Shown here piece after piece: positions 8,445-18,174 of a DNA stretch of 64,000 nt. The notes under the pieces are model-generated. The model ran no database searches and was not told where the DNA came from. It was given only the letters and a program-made list of their open reading frames with translations. This DNA comes from Aridibaculum aurantiacum (GTDB lineage Bacteria > Bacteroidota > Bacteroidia > Chitinophagales > Chitinophagaceae): assembly GCF_017355875.1 (NCBI RefSeq), contig NZ_JAFEWC010000002.1, positions 434,001 to 498,000 on the forward strand, given 5' to 3'. The position numbers were made by a program, and so were the translations under genes. The first letter of the stretch is position 1, and each line of letters opens with the position of its first letter.

Positions 8445-10330
8445 TGTGTGGCATACTAGGCAGAGTACCTGCTGCTGATCCAATACCGTTCAAACAGGCC
8501 TTAGATAAACTGTACCATCGTGGCCCCGACGGGTATGGTACCTGGAGTGATGATGTAAATATTACTTTAGGTCATAGAAGGTTATCCATTCTTGATGTAT
8601 CTGATAATGGAAAGCAGCCTATGCACTATGGCAACTACGTTATCACATTTAATGGTGAGATATACAATTTCTTAGAGATAAGGAAAGAGCTCGAAAAGAG
8701 CGGGTATACTTTTAAGTCAGACAGTGATACTGAAGTAGTACTGGCTGCATACACAAAATGGGGTGAGGGATGCTTCCTGAAGTTCAATGGCATGTGGGCG
8801 TTGGCTATCTGGGATAAGCTGAATAATAAACTAGTACTTAGCAGGGATAGGTTTGGGAAGAAGCCATTGTTCTACACGTTGTCAAAGCAGTTTGTTTTTG
8901 CATCCGAGATGAAGGCCATCATACCCTTCCTTGATGAAGTGCGACCTTCCGATGATTTTGACTGGTGCAGGCAAAACATCTTTTTGTACGAGAGCACAGA
9001 TAAATGTTTGATTGCTGGAATAAAAAGATTTCCAGCAGGAAGTATTGGTGTGTTTGATTTTGACAGCATGCAATTGTCAGTAAAAAAGTTCTGGAATACC
9101 CTTGATCATTTACAGGAGGTGCCTGCTGATTATAATGAGCAAGTGGAGCAGTTCCGTGAATTATTTATTGATGCATGCAAAATAAGAATGCGTTCAGATG
9201 TATCCATTGGTACTACATTAAGTGGTGGTTTGGACTCTACTGCTACCATTTGTACCATGGATCATATAAACAAGCAGCATAAGGCAGAGCGACAATCAAA
9301 TGATTGGCAGCATGCCTTTGTTGCATCAATAAAAAATACTCCATGGGATGAAGCTGATTATGCAAGGAGCGTTACGGATAAATTAGGCATCAACAATACA
9401 TTTATAACTGTAGATGGTGCAGGTCAATATGATAAGTTGCAGGAGTACATTTACCTGTGTGAAGATCTATACATGACTTCCCCGATCCCAATGATACAGA
9501 CGTACAAAGCTGTAAGGGAAGGTGGAGTAGTGGTGACTATTGATGGCCATGGCGCAGATGAATTATTGTGTGGTTATAACTATGATTTTTACGAGGCAGC
9601 TTTTGATGAAGGTTTTGATTTCAAGGTATTTAAACAACTGGTAAACACGCGCAAATCCACTTTAGTGGCTGGTTACAAAGGGCCTGGAAATATAGAGGCA
9701 GCAAAAGAATTGACACAATATGTAGGAAGGATTAATATGGTGAACCTGATGCATGTGGCTAACCGCAGAATACTTAAGAACCGGATGCGACTTCCTATAA
9801 AAAGATATAAGAAGTTGGAGGGACTGAGCCACTTCAATTCACTCTTATACAACATGTCACACAATACCATTCTGCCAACACTGCTTCGCAATTACGATAG
9901 GTATTCAATGGCAAGCAGTGTAGAAGTAAGAATGCCTTTTCTAGATTACCGGGTAGTCACTTTTTTGCTTTCAATTCCATGGAATTCAAAAATAAAAAAT
10001 GGATTTACAAAGGCTATTCTGAGAGATGCGCTGAAGGATATTATGCCGCAGGAGATACTTAGCCGTAAATCGAAAGTTGGATTTAATACTCCTATGTTGG
10101 AATGGATGAAGGGGCCGTGGAAGGAAGAGTTGGAGGATACATTAAGTTCTTCAGCATTCATCAATGCATCACTGATCAATGCAAAAGAGGTTTCGAAGAA
10201 GATCAGGCAGATAATAAATAATCCTGCAGCAACCTATGCTGATGGGGTTTATGCATGGCAAGAGTTTATGCCTTACCTATGGGAGCGCTCTTTTATAACA
10301 AACGCAGGTAATGAAACTTCCGCGCGTTAG
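8444..10330 (+). CDS. asnB: Asparagine synthase (glutamine-hydrolysing) family amidotransferase
   Basis: A two-domain AsnB-type enzyme of 628 residues. The N-terminal glutaminase domain needs Cys2 as nucleophile. Here the GTG start at 8444 gives MCGILG, which fixes the start. HRGPDG and NGEIYNF glutaminase motifs follow. The synthetase domain has the PPi-loop SGGLDS (260-265). Family members make asparagine. Versions inside polysaccharide loci are thought to amidate uronic acids or similar groups on sugars, and this one sits in the middle of a glycosyltransferase operon. The GTG overlaps the preceding TAG by one base, and the 3' end overlaps the next gene by 20 bp. The specific acceptor is not evident, and a housekeeping AsnB role cannot be excluded. 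Confidence 0.85.
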   Translation: MCGILGRVPAADPIPFKQALDKLYHRGPDGYGTWSDDVNITLGHRRLSILDVSDNGKQPMHYGNYVITFNGEIYNFLEIRKELEKSGYTFKSDSDTEVVLAAYTKWGEGCFLKFNGMWALAIWDKLNNKLVLSRDRFGKKPLFYTLSKQFVFASEMKAIIPFLDEVRPSDDFDWCRQNIFLYESTDKCLIAGIKRFPAGSIGVFDFDSMQLSVKKFWNTLDHLQEVPADYNEQVEQFRELFIDACKIRMRSDVSIGTTLSGGLDSTATICTMDHINKQHKAERQSNDWQHAFVASIKNTPWDEADYARSVTDKLGINNTFITVDGAGQYDKLQEYIYLCEDLYMTSPIPMIQTYKAVREGGVVVTIDGHGADELLCGYNYDFYEAAFDEGFDFKVFKQLVNTRKSTLVAGYKGPGNIEAAKELTQYVGRINMVNLMHVANRRILKNRMRLPIKRYKKLEGLSHFNSLLYNMSHNTILPTLLRNYDRYSMASSVEVRMPFLDYRVVTFLLSIPWNSKIKNGFTKAILRDALKDIMPQEILSRKSKVGFNTPMLEWMKGPWKEELEDTLSSSAFINASLINAKEVSKKIRQIINNPAATYADGVYAWQEFMPYLWERSFITNAGNETSAR

Positions 10331-11036
10331 TATCATTACAGCTGTGTATAATGCCTGCAGCACAATTGAAGCTACTATTCAAAATGTGCTGGAGTTGCAA
10401 TACCCCGACATTGAGTATATAGTGATTGATGGAGGGTCTACTGACGGAACTTTAGAGATAATTGAAAATTATAAGTCGCATATTAATGTCCTGGTCTCAG
10501 AGAAAGATAATGGTGTTTTTGATGCGATGAACAAAGGAATAGCACGAGCTACAGGTACGTGGGTCAACTTCATGAATGCCGGTGATACTTTTTGTAGTGA
10601 AAGCATTATTGGTGACTTGCAACTGCAGCAATACCCGGAAGCTGGTATTGTTTATGGAGATACATTAGTGGCAGCAGACGGTTCGCTTGTACCTGCGTTT
10701 TCTGTTGCCAGTTTGCCTTTCGGTCAATTGATGACTTGTCATCAATCGATGTTCTTCAACCGTGTAAAACTTCAGGATAAGCTTAAATATGTTGAGCGGT
10801 ATAAGGTGTACGGAGATCTTAAACTGGTAATTGACATTTATAAAACAGGTGCTGAATTTGTTTACGTTCCTCTACCTGTAGCATCTTATTTGAGGGGGGG
10901 CTTATCAAGTATTGCTTCCTGGCAAAACAGGAAGTTTAAATATTCAATTCTATTTAAAGAATATGGCTTAGAGGGTTTGGCAAAAGGTATTCTTGATAAA
11001 CTACAGTATCATCCATATAAACTGAAGAACCAGTGA
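10311..11036 (+). CDS. Glycosyltransferase family 2 (WcaA-like)
   Basis: GT-A fold enzyme (241 aa). The N-terminus PRVSIITAVYNA is followed by YIVIDGGSTDGTLEII (about 38-53) and a metal-site region in KGIARATGTWVNFMNAGD. This pattern is the same as in WcaA-type transferases that use nucleotide sugars to extend the repeat unit. The ATG lies inside the last 20 bp of the amidotransferase gene, so translation is coupled. It is a clear paralogue of the gene at 17221, but the acidic motif differs (NAGD here, NSDD there), which may reflect different donors. Donor and linkage are unknown. Confidence 0.85.
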   Translation: MKLPRVSIITAVYNACSTIEATIQNVLELQYPDIEYIVIDGGSTDGTLEIIENYKSHINVLVSEKDNGVFDAMNKGIARATGTWVNFMNAGDTFCSESIIGDLQLQQYPEAGIVYGDTLVAADGSLVPAFSVASLPFGQLMTCHQSMFFNRVKLQDKLKYVERYKVYGDLKLVIDIYKTGAEFVYVPLPVASYLRGGLSSIASWQNRKFKYSILFKEYGLEGLAKGILDKLQYHPYKLKNQ

Positions 11037-12307
11037 AGTTAACCAATCCACTGTTTTACAAGTTGGACTACTCTCCTCAGAAGGTAGCGATCTGGTTGGT
11101 ATGTTTATTAAGTTTTGCTTATCCTATTTCTGCTTGTATTCCCACAATATTGGGAGCTTCTTCTCGTCCTTTTAATATGGCTTACCGGTTGGTTTGTGTA
11201 GCTATGGCGGTATACATTATACTGGTGGTGTTGGGTAGAAAGAAAGAAGATTTTAAAACCTCTATTCCTATTTACCTTTTCCTTGCATTCTGGCTTGTCT
11301 ATAGCATTCGCCTGTTTATCGATATTTCTATATTAAAAGTGCCAAACAATGTAGATACAAATTTTGCTATCTATTCCTTTGCCTTCGGAAATTGCCTGTT
11401 ACCGTCTTTAGCTATTTTACTGATAGCAAAAAAAATCAACCTGAACAAAGCGCTACCAGTAATGTTTGGGCTTGTTCTATCATCCAACATAATTATTTTT
11501 CTTTTAGTAATAGTAAAACAAGGGTTCAGCCTTGAAATATTACAATCAAGACTATGGTTAGCGAGTGATGAGGGAAAGGCAACTATCAATCCAATCACCA
11601 TCAGCTTATATGGCTCTTATCTCTTCATTCTTTCGTTGATCATTTTGATAACAAAACAATGGAGGCTGAATATGGTTAAACGATCAGGTATTATCATCGC
11701 CCTTCTACTTGGCCTCTTGAATATTATGATGGGTGCTTCCCGCGGTCCAATGTTATTTACCGCTTTAGCCCTGGTTGTGATTTTAGTAAATGCATGGCGC
11801 TTGAACAGGTTTTCAATAAGGGGACTATTGAAATTTTTTGTTGTAGGAATAGCCCTAACAGTTGCATTCGCTCTATTCGTTTGGCCTTCTATTGCTGATG
11901 TAGATCTTGAGTTCATTACAAGGATCAGCTTTTCCTTTGAAAAAGGTTTAGAAGGAGAAGAAAGAGACCTTTCAATTACTGCAGCCTGGCACGATTTCCT
12001 CCGACATCCATTTCTTGGTTCTAGTTTCGTTGGCACTTTTGATGGGTACTACCCACACAATATAGTAGTAGAAGCACTTATGGCTACAGGCGTTTTAGGA
12101 GGGTTCTTTTTTATCAGCTTCCTTGGCTTTGTAATCTTCAAATCCTTCATGCTTTTACGGCAAAGCAAGTATTTCCCTTTTGGTATGATCATGCTGGCTA
12201 TCATATTTACTTCACTATTATCTGGTGCATTGTTTATGGGAGTTGACCTGTGGCCTTGGTCTGTCCTCATTGCATCTACCTATCATCAAAAACTTGCAGT
12301 AGACTGA
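11033..12307 (+). CDS. O-antigen ligase/polymerase (Wzy-like) membrane protein
   Basis: The 424-residue polytopic protein has about 11-12 hydrophobic helices. A large loop near the C-terminal third contains GEERDLSITAAWHDFLRHPFLGSSF and HNIVVEALMATGVLG. The H-N-x-x-x-E element and the GSS turn are characteristic of the Wzy_C/WaaL superfamily. It is the likely repeat-unit polymerase of the first locus. The start is GTG at 11033, overlapping the preceding stop in GTGA. A second, unrelated polymerase of the EpsG type is encoded at 30760, supporting two independent polymerisation systems. Confidence 0.82.
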   Translation: MKLTNPLFYKLDYSPQKVAIWLVCLLSFAYPISACIPTILGASSRPFNMAYRLVCVAMAVYIILVVLGRKKEDFKTSIPIYLFLAFWLVYSIRLFIDISILKVPNNVDTNFAIYSFAFGNCLLPSLAILLIAKKINLNKALPVMFGLVLSSNIIIFLLVIVKQGFSLEILQSRLWLASDEGKATINPITISLYGSYLFILSLIILITKQWRLNMVKRSGIIIALLLGLLNIMMGASRGPMLFTALALVVILVNAWRLNRFSIRGLLKFFVVGIALTVAFALFVWPSIADVDLEFITRISFSFEKGLEGEERDLSITAAWHDFLRHPFLGSSFVGTFDGYYPHNIVVEALMATGVLGGFFFISFLGFVIFKSFMLLRQSKYFPFGMIMLAIIFTSLLSGALFMGVDLWPWSVLIASTYHQKLAVD

Positions 12308-13215
12308 TGAAAGCACCTGTTGTTATTTTTACTTACAACCGGCCGCTGCACCTAAAGGAAACATTGCGCTCCTTGCAGTCATCAACAGGTATAGCCGAAA
12401 CAGATGTATATGTTTATTGCGATGGTCCACGTAACGAACAGGACAGAGAAAAACAGCAGCAGATAGTACAACTTGTTGAGGAAGCAAAGCAATCAAATTG
12501 GAGTAAAAGCTTCCAGTTTGTTTTAAGTGAAAACAATAAAGGTTTAGCACCTTCTATTGTAAGTGGCGTAACAACCTTGGTAAATCAATATGGAAGAGTG
12601 ATCGTTCTTGAGGATGACCTTGTGGTTTCCCAAGGTTTCATCCTATATATGAATGAGGCATTGCAAGCCTATGAAAATGCTGGTAATGTGTACGCCGTCT
12701 CAGGCTACATGTTCCCGATCAGTACATCTTTAAAAAAGTCTGTTTTACTTCCTTACATCTCATCGTGGGGCTGGGCTACGTGGAAACAAAAGTGGAAAAT
12801 CTTTTCTTTGGATACACCTCCAGCCGCCCTGGTTAAACCCTCTTTTGCTTTGCGTGGTAGGTTCAATTTAGCTCATTATAACTACCACCACATGTTTATG
12901 ACCGAGCGAAATAAATCGTGGGCTATAAACTGGTATTACCAGGTGTTTAAGAGAAATGGATTAAGTGTGTATCCCTCAAAAAGTTTGGTTATCAATAATG
13001 GCTTTGATGGCACAGGGGAGAATTGTGGCAGCAACATTTTTCTTCAGCAGACAGAGCGAATGACTGACAAGATAGAAGTTGTTTTTGAAGACAGCATCGA
13101 TATTGATTTTTACAACGCCTTCCTGAAGCATTTTGGTACACCCATGCAAAAGCTGAGAAGCATCATCAGGTATGTTCCGTTCAAAAGACAAATTAAAAGC
13201 CTCCTTAGAAAGTGA
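12307..13215 (+). CDS. Glycosyltransferase (GT-A fold, family 2-like)
   Basis: Begins MKAPVVIFTYNRPLHLKETL, a GT-A N-terminus, with YVYCDGPRN (about 36-44) and VIVLEDDLVVSQGFILYMN (about 99-117). The EDD triplet supplies the divalent-metal site. The later WGWATWKQKW motif is typical of this capsule glycosyltransferase group. I start it at ATG 12307, which shares a base with the upstream TGA (TGATG). An upstream extension to 12250 lies inside the polymerase gene. It ends in a GTGA overlap with the next gene. The protein is 302 residues; donor and acceptor are unknown. Confidence 0.8.
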   Translation: MKAPVVIFTYNRPLHLKETLRSLQSSTGIAETDVYVYCDGPRNEQDREKQQQIVQLVEEAKQSNWSKSFQFVLSENNKGLAPSIVSGVTTLVNQYGRVIVLEDDLVVSQGFILYMNEALQAYENAGNVYAVSGYMFPISTSLKKSVLLPYISSWGWATWKQKWKIFSLDTPPAALVKPSFALRGRFNLAHYNYHHMFMTERNKSWAINWYYQVFKRNGLSVYPSKSLVINNGFDGTGENCGSNIFLQQTERMTDKIEVVFEDSIDIDFYNAFLKHFGTPMQKLRSIIRYVPFKRQIKSLLRK

Positions 13216-14114
13216 TATTTAAATTAAACAGGTTTCTGCTCCTTATATCAGTTGTGATGTTTTCTGCCAGAGCTGCGTTTGGTACCGAGATCATAGTCTG
13301 CATGGGAGATCTTTCCCCAGCAACAAAGGCAATGCTTAAAAAAGATAATGTAAGTATAGTGCCACTGATAGATGGTCGGTATATTGATCCGGATGGAGAT
13401 GAGATTGTTGACTCGGCAGCTTTAGTTGATGGCATTACAAAAAGCTTTCCTGGTGTAAAAGCAAAGGGAATTGGAATATTAGATTGGGAAGGAAAAACAT
13501 TTGATCAGCTAAAAGAATGTCCTGTAGGTAGCGTTTGTTTCAATGCTGCCATAGAAAAGTTTTTGACGGTTTTACGTATTGCAAAAGCTACTCGCCCTAA
13601 TGTTCGTTGGGGCTTTTATTATATACCATTTACTTTTTATTGGCAGAAAGATCTCAGGGAGCCAGTAAATAATAAATTGATAAAGTTGCTAAAGCAGTGT
13701 GACATACTCCTGCCTTCTTTATATGATTTTTATCCTGACAGGAATATTCATCAACAGAATGAAAATTACCACAAGAATAATATGGAGGTGGTAATGAAAC
13801 TTGCTCACCAGTTGAAAAAGCCTGTGTATGTTTTTATATGGCATCGCTGGCATAACAGTAATGCCGAAGAAGGCTTACAGGCTATACCTACTGAAGAATT
13901 TCAACAACACCTTGGTTGGATAGTGAATTCTGGTTACAAAGGGAAAAAACCTAATGGAGTAATATGGTTTAGCGCCGAAAAGTATTATTACCAGCAAAAG
14001 CCTTCAGCATTTAAAGAAGTTAAAGGAGATGTTCAGGATGCATTAGATGCAGTTTTCAAAGATTATTACACAATTATAAAGACGGAGGTGAAAAAGGTAG
14101 GAAGAAAGGGCTAG
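13212..14114 (+). CDS. Secreted hyaluronidase-like (GH56-like) TIM-barrel protein
   Basis: A signal peptide (residues 1-24, ending AAFG) precedes a roughly 275-residue domain with several landmarks of GH56 hyaluronidases in the right order. GIGILDWEG (86-94) resembles the catalytic D-x-E of GH56, giving Asp91 and Glu93. WGFYYIPF corresponds to the G-Y-Y-x-F/P strand. CDILLPSLYDFYPD resembles the L-x-P-S-x-Y strand. KPVYVFIWHRWH and GVIWFSAEKYY match later barrel strands. The EGF-like C-terminal module of animal enzymes is absent. If active, it would cleave a glycan in the periplasm or outside the cell, perhaps trimming or releasing the polymer of this operon. It overlaps the upstream gene by GTGA, so it is expressed with the biosynthetic genes. 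The fold assignment is by motif only. Confidence 0.5.
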   Translation: MIFKLNRFLLLISVVMFSARAAFGTEIIVCMGDLSPATKAMLKKDNVSIVPLIDGRYIDPDGDEIVDSAALVDGITKSFPGVKAKGIGILDWEGKTFDQLKECPVGSVCFNAAIEKFLTVLRIAKATRPNVRWGFYYIPFTFYWQKDLREPVNNKLIKLLKQCDILLPSLYDFYPDRNIHQQNENYHKNNMEVVMKLAHQLKKPVYVFIWHRWHNSNAEEGLQAIPTEEFQQHLGWIVNSGYKGKKPNGVIWFSAEKYYYQQKPSAFKEVKGDVQDALDAVFKDYYTIIKTEVKKVGRKG

Positions 14115-14160
14115 CCTTCTTCTGCTTTCATCTTCATCAACTAAATACTTTACTTCAACT

Positions 14161-15039
14161 ATGGGCTTAGATATAAATGGCGCCCGCCTTATTGTGAAAG
14201 CCAAATCCGATGGAGTGAGCTACGAAAAAGTAGTGACCATTGGAAGGCAGGGTTTACATTTATCTGCTGGAGAATTAAAAAAAATTCTATCTGCATCAGG
14301 TTATCAAACAGCTGATGCTTCAAAAATTTTATTAGGTCAAAATGGATATTCAGAACCACTGTTTGAAACATTGGGTGCATCTGTTATAGACTCGATAGAT
14401 GCTTCTGAATATGAGAATGCTTCTATCATTCACGATATGAACCTGCCAATTCCTGACCACCTGAAAGGAAAGTATACTGCTGTAGTTGACGGAGGGACAT
14501 TGGAGCATGTTTTCAATTTTCCTATTGCAATAAAAAATTGTTTGGAATTATTAGAGACGGGTGGAACTTATATTGGTATAACACCAGCGAACAACTTCTT
14601 CGGGCATGGATTTTACCAGTTTAGTCCCGAGTTATACTTCAGGATATTTAATGAAGAAAATGGTTTTAAGATTGTTAGGATGCTTTTTTACATAGATAAA
14701 AAGGGTGCTACTGTTTATGAAGTATCGGACCCGAATGAAGTGAAAAGCCGCGTCTTGTTATCTAATACCTCACCTTCCTATTTATTTATAATTGCGCAAA
14801 GGGTTACAAAAAAAGAAATTTTTTCCAGGCCACCACTTCAGAGTGATTATGAGAATATTTCGTGGAAACATAATCAGCCTGTAACAAGTACTGCCAACTT
14901 ACGCTTGAGAAGCTTGGTAAAGAAACTGGTGCCAGTTAGCATTATACAACATGTTATAAAATCCTCGGATTTTGTAAAAAAGTTAATAAGACCTACAGGA
15001 ACCGGTAAAAGGATTTTTTTCAAAAAAACAGAACTCTAA
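14161..15039 (+). CDS. SAM-methyltransferase-like protein
   Basis: A 292-residue soluble protein. The region YTAVVDGGTLEHVFNFP followed by AIKNCLELLETGGTYIGITP corresponds to the motif-II/III part of class I methyltransferases (acidic strand end, LEH, then a G-G turn). GHGFYQFSPELYFRIF is a conserved feature of polysaccharide-locus methyltransferase homologues. A classical GxGxG motif I is not visible in the N-terminal half, so the cofactor site may be altered. The gene begins 46 bp after the hyaluronidase-like gene. The substrate is unknown. Confidence 0.6.
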   Translation: MGLDINGARLIVKAKSDGVSYEKVVTIGRQGLHLSAGELKKILSASGYQTADASKILLGQNGYSEPLFETLGASVIDSIDASEYENASIIHDMNLPIPDHLKGKYTAVVDGGTLEHVFNFPIAIKNCLELLETGGTYIGITPANNFFGHGFYQFSPELYFRIFNEENGFKIVRMLFYIDKKGATVYEVSDPNEVKSRVLLSNTSPSYLFIIAQRVTKKEIFSRPPLQSDYENISWKHNQPVTSTANLRLRSLVKKLVPVSIIQHVIKSSDFVKKLIRPTGTGKRIFFKKTEL

Positions 15040-15236
15040 ATCACTGAATCGAGCTTTGAATCTTGCAACCTTTCTAGAACAAAACCGCCACCAGGAAATT
15101 GATCTTATGAAGATGGATATAGGTCATGAGTAAGCTTTCTGCAAGAAAAGTGAGAATACTTTATCTATACTTCTATCATCAATTGTGGTTATGTATGGCA
15201 ATAAGCCAATAAGTGATTGAACCCTAAGAAATCAAT

Positions 15237-16055
15237 ATGAGACACCAGGTTAAGAACATTATCAGAAGTTCAAGAATTTTAAATATTGTGCCGCGGATTG
15301 CAGTTGCCTCACAATACTATAACCATCGTTATTGGCAGATCCTTAAGTGGTCAGTATCATCGAAAGAAGATACCAATTTTACGTATCCTCTTACTAAGAG
15401 AAACTTGCAAACACTGTATCAGCTCATATCTGTAGTAACAGGAAGATCCTATCAAGACGTGGAAGGTCTTGGAAATGAAGTTCAGGATGATGAAGAACTA
15501 AAGGCGCATGTGATAAAGAAGATTCAAGCATCTGATCAAAGGTCGGTGGCAGACTTGAGATGCGACCTTCATAAACGGATCGGCTGGTATATCATGGCGC
15601 GGATCACCAAGCCTAAAGTTGTTATAGAAACAGGGATCGACAAAGGGTTAGGAGCTGTCACATTATGCGCAGCTTTGCTGCGTAATAAAGCAGAAGGATT
15701 TGATGGCTTTTACTATGGAACAGATATTAATCCCGAAGCAGGGTATATGCTGGATGGTAAATATTCTAGTGTGGGTAAAATACTTTATGGTGATTCTGTT
15801 AACAGTCTGCAGCAATTTGATAAGCAAGTGGACCTTTTTATCAATGACAGTGATCACTCTGCTGAGTATGAGTATAGGGAGTATGAGACTATCTTTCCAA
15901 AGCTGTCTGAAAATGCGATCATTTTGGGGGATAACTCCCATGTAACGGATGAGCTACTGAAATTCTCGATGGCAAAAGGCAAAAAGTATCTTTTCTATAA
16001 AGAAGAGCCACTTGATCATTGGTACCCGGGAGGTGGAATAGGCTTTTGTTTTTAA
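15237..16055 (+). CDS. Class I SAM-dependent methyltransferase
   Basis: A 272-residue protein. VVIETGIDKGLGAVTLCAAL (about 125-144) is motif I with the ETG-x-x-x-G variant found in Methyltransf_24-type enzymes. FYYGTDINPEAG gives the acidic residue for ribose binding. VDLFINDSDHSAEYEYREYE (about 200-219) is the motif-IV region with the D-x-D-H signature of that family. It probably O-methylates a sugar in the repeat unit. About 200 bp of non-coding DNA separates it from the preceding gene, with no clear terminator, so it likely remains in the same operon. Confidence 0.8.
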   Translation: MRHQVKNIIRSSRILNIVPRIAVASQYYNHRYWQILKWSVSSKEDTNFTYPLTKRNLQTLYQLISVVTGRSYQDVEGLGNEVQDDEELKAHVIKKIQASDQRSVADLRCDLHKRIGWYIMARITKPKVVIETGIDKGLGAVTLCAALLRNKAEGFDGFYYGTDINPEAGYMLDGKYSSVGKILYGDSVNSLQQFDKQVDLFINDSDHSAEYEYREYETIFPKLSENAIILGDNSHVTDELLKFSMAKGKKYLFYKEEPLDHWYPGGGIGFCF

Positions 16056-16065
16056 TTATCTTTCA

Positions 16066-17208
16066 ATGAGAAAAATTGTTTTTGTAGGGCTACTTCCTCC
16101 TGTTGTTAATGGCCAGGCTATTGCCACTGATAGGATATTGAAGCACTTAGTGGAAAAGCATCCTGATATTTCCGTTTTACCCATTCCAGATCATCATGAA
16201 CCTGATACCCTAAAAGGTAAACTTCAAAAAGTATTTTCATTTGCATGTTTGATGATTAAATTCATATATAAGTCAGGAATATCAAGAAAAATTATTTATT
16301 TAAGTGGTGCAAGATCTGTAATTGGATTTTACCGGAATATGCCTTTCATCCTTTGGAGCAGCTTGTGGGGGCATAAGACAATCCTTCATTTTCATTGCGG
16401 AGATTATAGTGAGTTTTTAAGTACAAAGAATTCTTTATTTAAGCTTCTAAATAAGAAGATTTATTCACTTGTTGATCGTGTAATTATTTTAGGTGAAAGT
16501 ATCAAACCGAGTTTTACGCTAACACCATCTTTAGGTAATAGAATAAAGGCTGTTCCTTATGGAGTTCCACTAACGGCTAACATTTATCCGAAGAAGCTCC
16601 CAGAAACTGCTGATGAAAAAATTCACCTGTTATTCCTGTCTAACTTGATTGAATCAAAGGGTTATTTAGATGTTCTTGCGGCTGTAAGAATACTTGTGCA
16701 TGAATATGATCAGAAGAATATCATTTGCCATTTTTGCGGAGCTTTCATGTCAAGTCCTGAAGACGATGATTTGGTCAGAAATGGTGATCCTGAAGCTTAT
16801 TTTTACAAGTTGATCCACGATTATAATGTAGATGGGAATGTGATTTTTCATGGAGTGGTTGGTGGAGAAAAAAAAGAAACACTGCTTTCTTCTGCTCATT
16901 TCTTTTTGCTGCCTACCAATTACCGAACAGAAGGGCAACCTGTTTCTATATTAGAGGCAATGTCTTATGGCCAGGTGGTTATTTCAACCAGGTACCGTGC
17001 CATTCCAGATATGGTGTTAGACAATAGCACAGGTTTTTTAGTTCCATATGGTTCACCTGCAGATATTGCTCTTAAGATTCGTGAGTTGGTAGATGAACCT
17101 GCAGTTTATCATGCAATGAGTAGTAAGGCATTGCAACATGTACATGAAAACTTTAAACTTGAATCTCATTTGCAGCAAGTATATAAAGTTTTCCAGGAAG
17201 TAGCTTAA
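16066..17208 (+). CDS. Glycosyltransferase family 4
   Basis: GT-B fold enzyme (380 aa). The N-terminal loop LPPVVNGQAIATDRIL is the acceptor-side glycine-rich loop. The C-terminal donor domain starts near residue 190 (IHLLFLSNLIESKGYLDVL). It carries the E-x7-E motif in EGQPVSILEAMSYGQVVIS (about 286-304), typical of retaining GT4 enzymes. It sits 10 bp after the methyltransferase and 12 bp before the next glycosyltransferase. The sugar transferred is not deducible. Confidence 0.88.
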   Translation: MRKIVFVGLLPPVVNGQAIATDRILKHLVEKHPDISVLPIPDHHEPDTLKGKLQKVFSFACLMIKFIYKSGISRKIIYLSGARSVIGFYRNMPFILWSSLWGHKTILHFHCGDYSEFLSTKNSLFKLLNKKIYSLVDRVIILGESIKPSFTLTPSLGNRIKAVPYGVPLTANIYPKKLPETADEKIHLLFLSNLIESKGYLDVLAAVRILVHEYDQKNIICHFCGAFMSSPEDDDLVRNGDPEAYFYKLIHDYNVDGNVIFHGVVGGEKKETLLSSAHFFLLPTNYRTEGQPVSILEAMSYGQVVISTRYRAIPDMVLDNSTGFLVPYGSPADIALKIRELVDEPAVYHAMSSKALQHVHENFKLESHLQQVYKVFQEVA

Positions 17209-17220
17209 TAAGCAGGTAGA

Positions 17221-17958
17221 ATGACTATCTCTATAATCACCGTTTGTTTCAATAGCGCAAAAACAATAGCTGAAACTATTGAAAGTGTGCTTTCACAATC
17301 GTATCCGCACATCCAATACATCATCATTGATGGGGGGTCTACTGATGGCACCTTAGAAATTATCAGGAGCTATGGTCCGAAAATAAATATCGTTGTTTCT
17401 GAACCGGATAATGGTTTATATGATGCCATGAATAAAGGCATTAGCATGGCGACTGGTGAAATAATAGGTATCTTAAATTCAGATGATCTTTTTTATTCCA
17501 GCACTGTGTTGCAAAAAGTAGCAAATGCTTTTTTATCTGCTCAGCCTGATATTGTTTATGGTAATATCTGGATGAGTTCAAGCGACCAGATGAACAAACC
17601 TGTGCGGAAATGGATTGCAGGTCGCCAAAGACCGTTTACTTCCGGTTGGCACCCACCACACCCTGCAGTTTATGTAAAACGTAGATGCTACGATGATTTT
17701 GGTTTTTATAAACCAGACTTTGCTGTTTCAAGTGATTTTGAAATGATGCTGCGTCTCTTTCATGTACATAGTCTTAAAGCACATTACCTAGATGAGGTAA
17801 TAGTGAACATGCGTATGGGAGGTGCGAGTACTGGTTCATTAAAAAATATCATTGTTGGTAACCTCAACATAAAAAAGGCATTTAGGGAAAATCAGGTTTC
17901 ATACCCCCTTCTTTACCCTGTTAAGCGTGTGATTAAAAAGCTGAAACAATACATTTAG
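17221..17958 (+). CDS. Glycosyltransferase family 2 (WcaA-like)
   Basis: Starts MTISIITVCFNSAKTIAETI, with YIIIDGGSTDGTLEIIRSY and the metal-binding NSDDLF (about 83-88). These are full WcaA-type motifs in a 245-residue protein. It is a paralogue of the gene at 10311 and shares the DGGSTDGTLEII core. It is followed by about 215 bp without a gene before the epimerase at 18175, so it is the last of the closely spaced glycosyltransferases in this operon. Confidence 0.87.
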   Translation: MTISIITVCFNSAKTIAETIESVLSQSYPHIQYIIIDGGSTDGTLEIIRSYGPKINIVVSEPDNGLYDAMNKGISMATGEIIGILNSDDLFYSSTVLQKVANAFLSAQPDIVYGNIWMSSSDQMNKPVRKWIAGRQRPFTSGWHPPHPAVYVKRRCYDDFGFYKPDFAVSSDFEMMLRLFHVHSLKAHYLDEVIVNMRMGGASTGSLKNIIVGNLNIKKAFRENQVSYPLLYPVKRVIKKLKQYI

Positions 17959-18174
17959 CAGGCGGCTTTCATGGTTCGTCCTATAGACTCATGAACTTAT
18001 ATTCCTTACCTGCGGAAGGAGGGTGCGATTTCCTGATCCTGCTTAAATCATAATTAAAAACCTTTCTATCTTCTGAGGGATTAGAAGATTAGAAAATTAT
18101 GTACTAGTTTGCCATCGCTTGTCCTGTTATCAGAATAGTACAATTTTCAGGTATAACAAACCCCCTACCTACAC

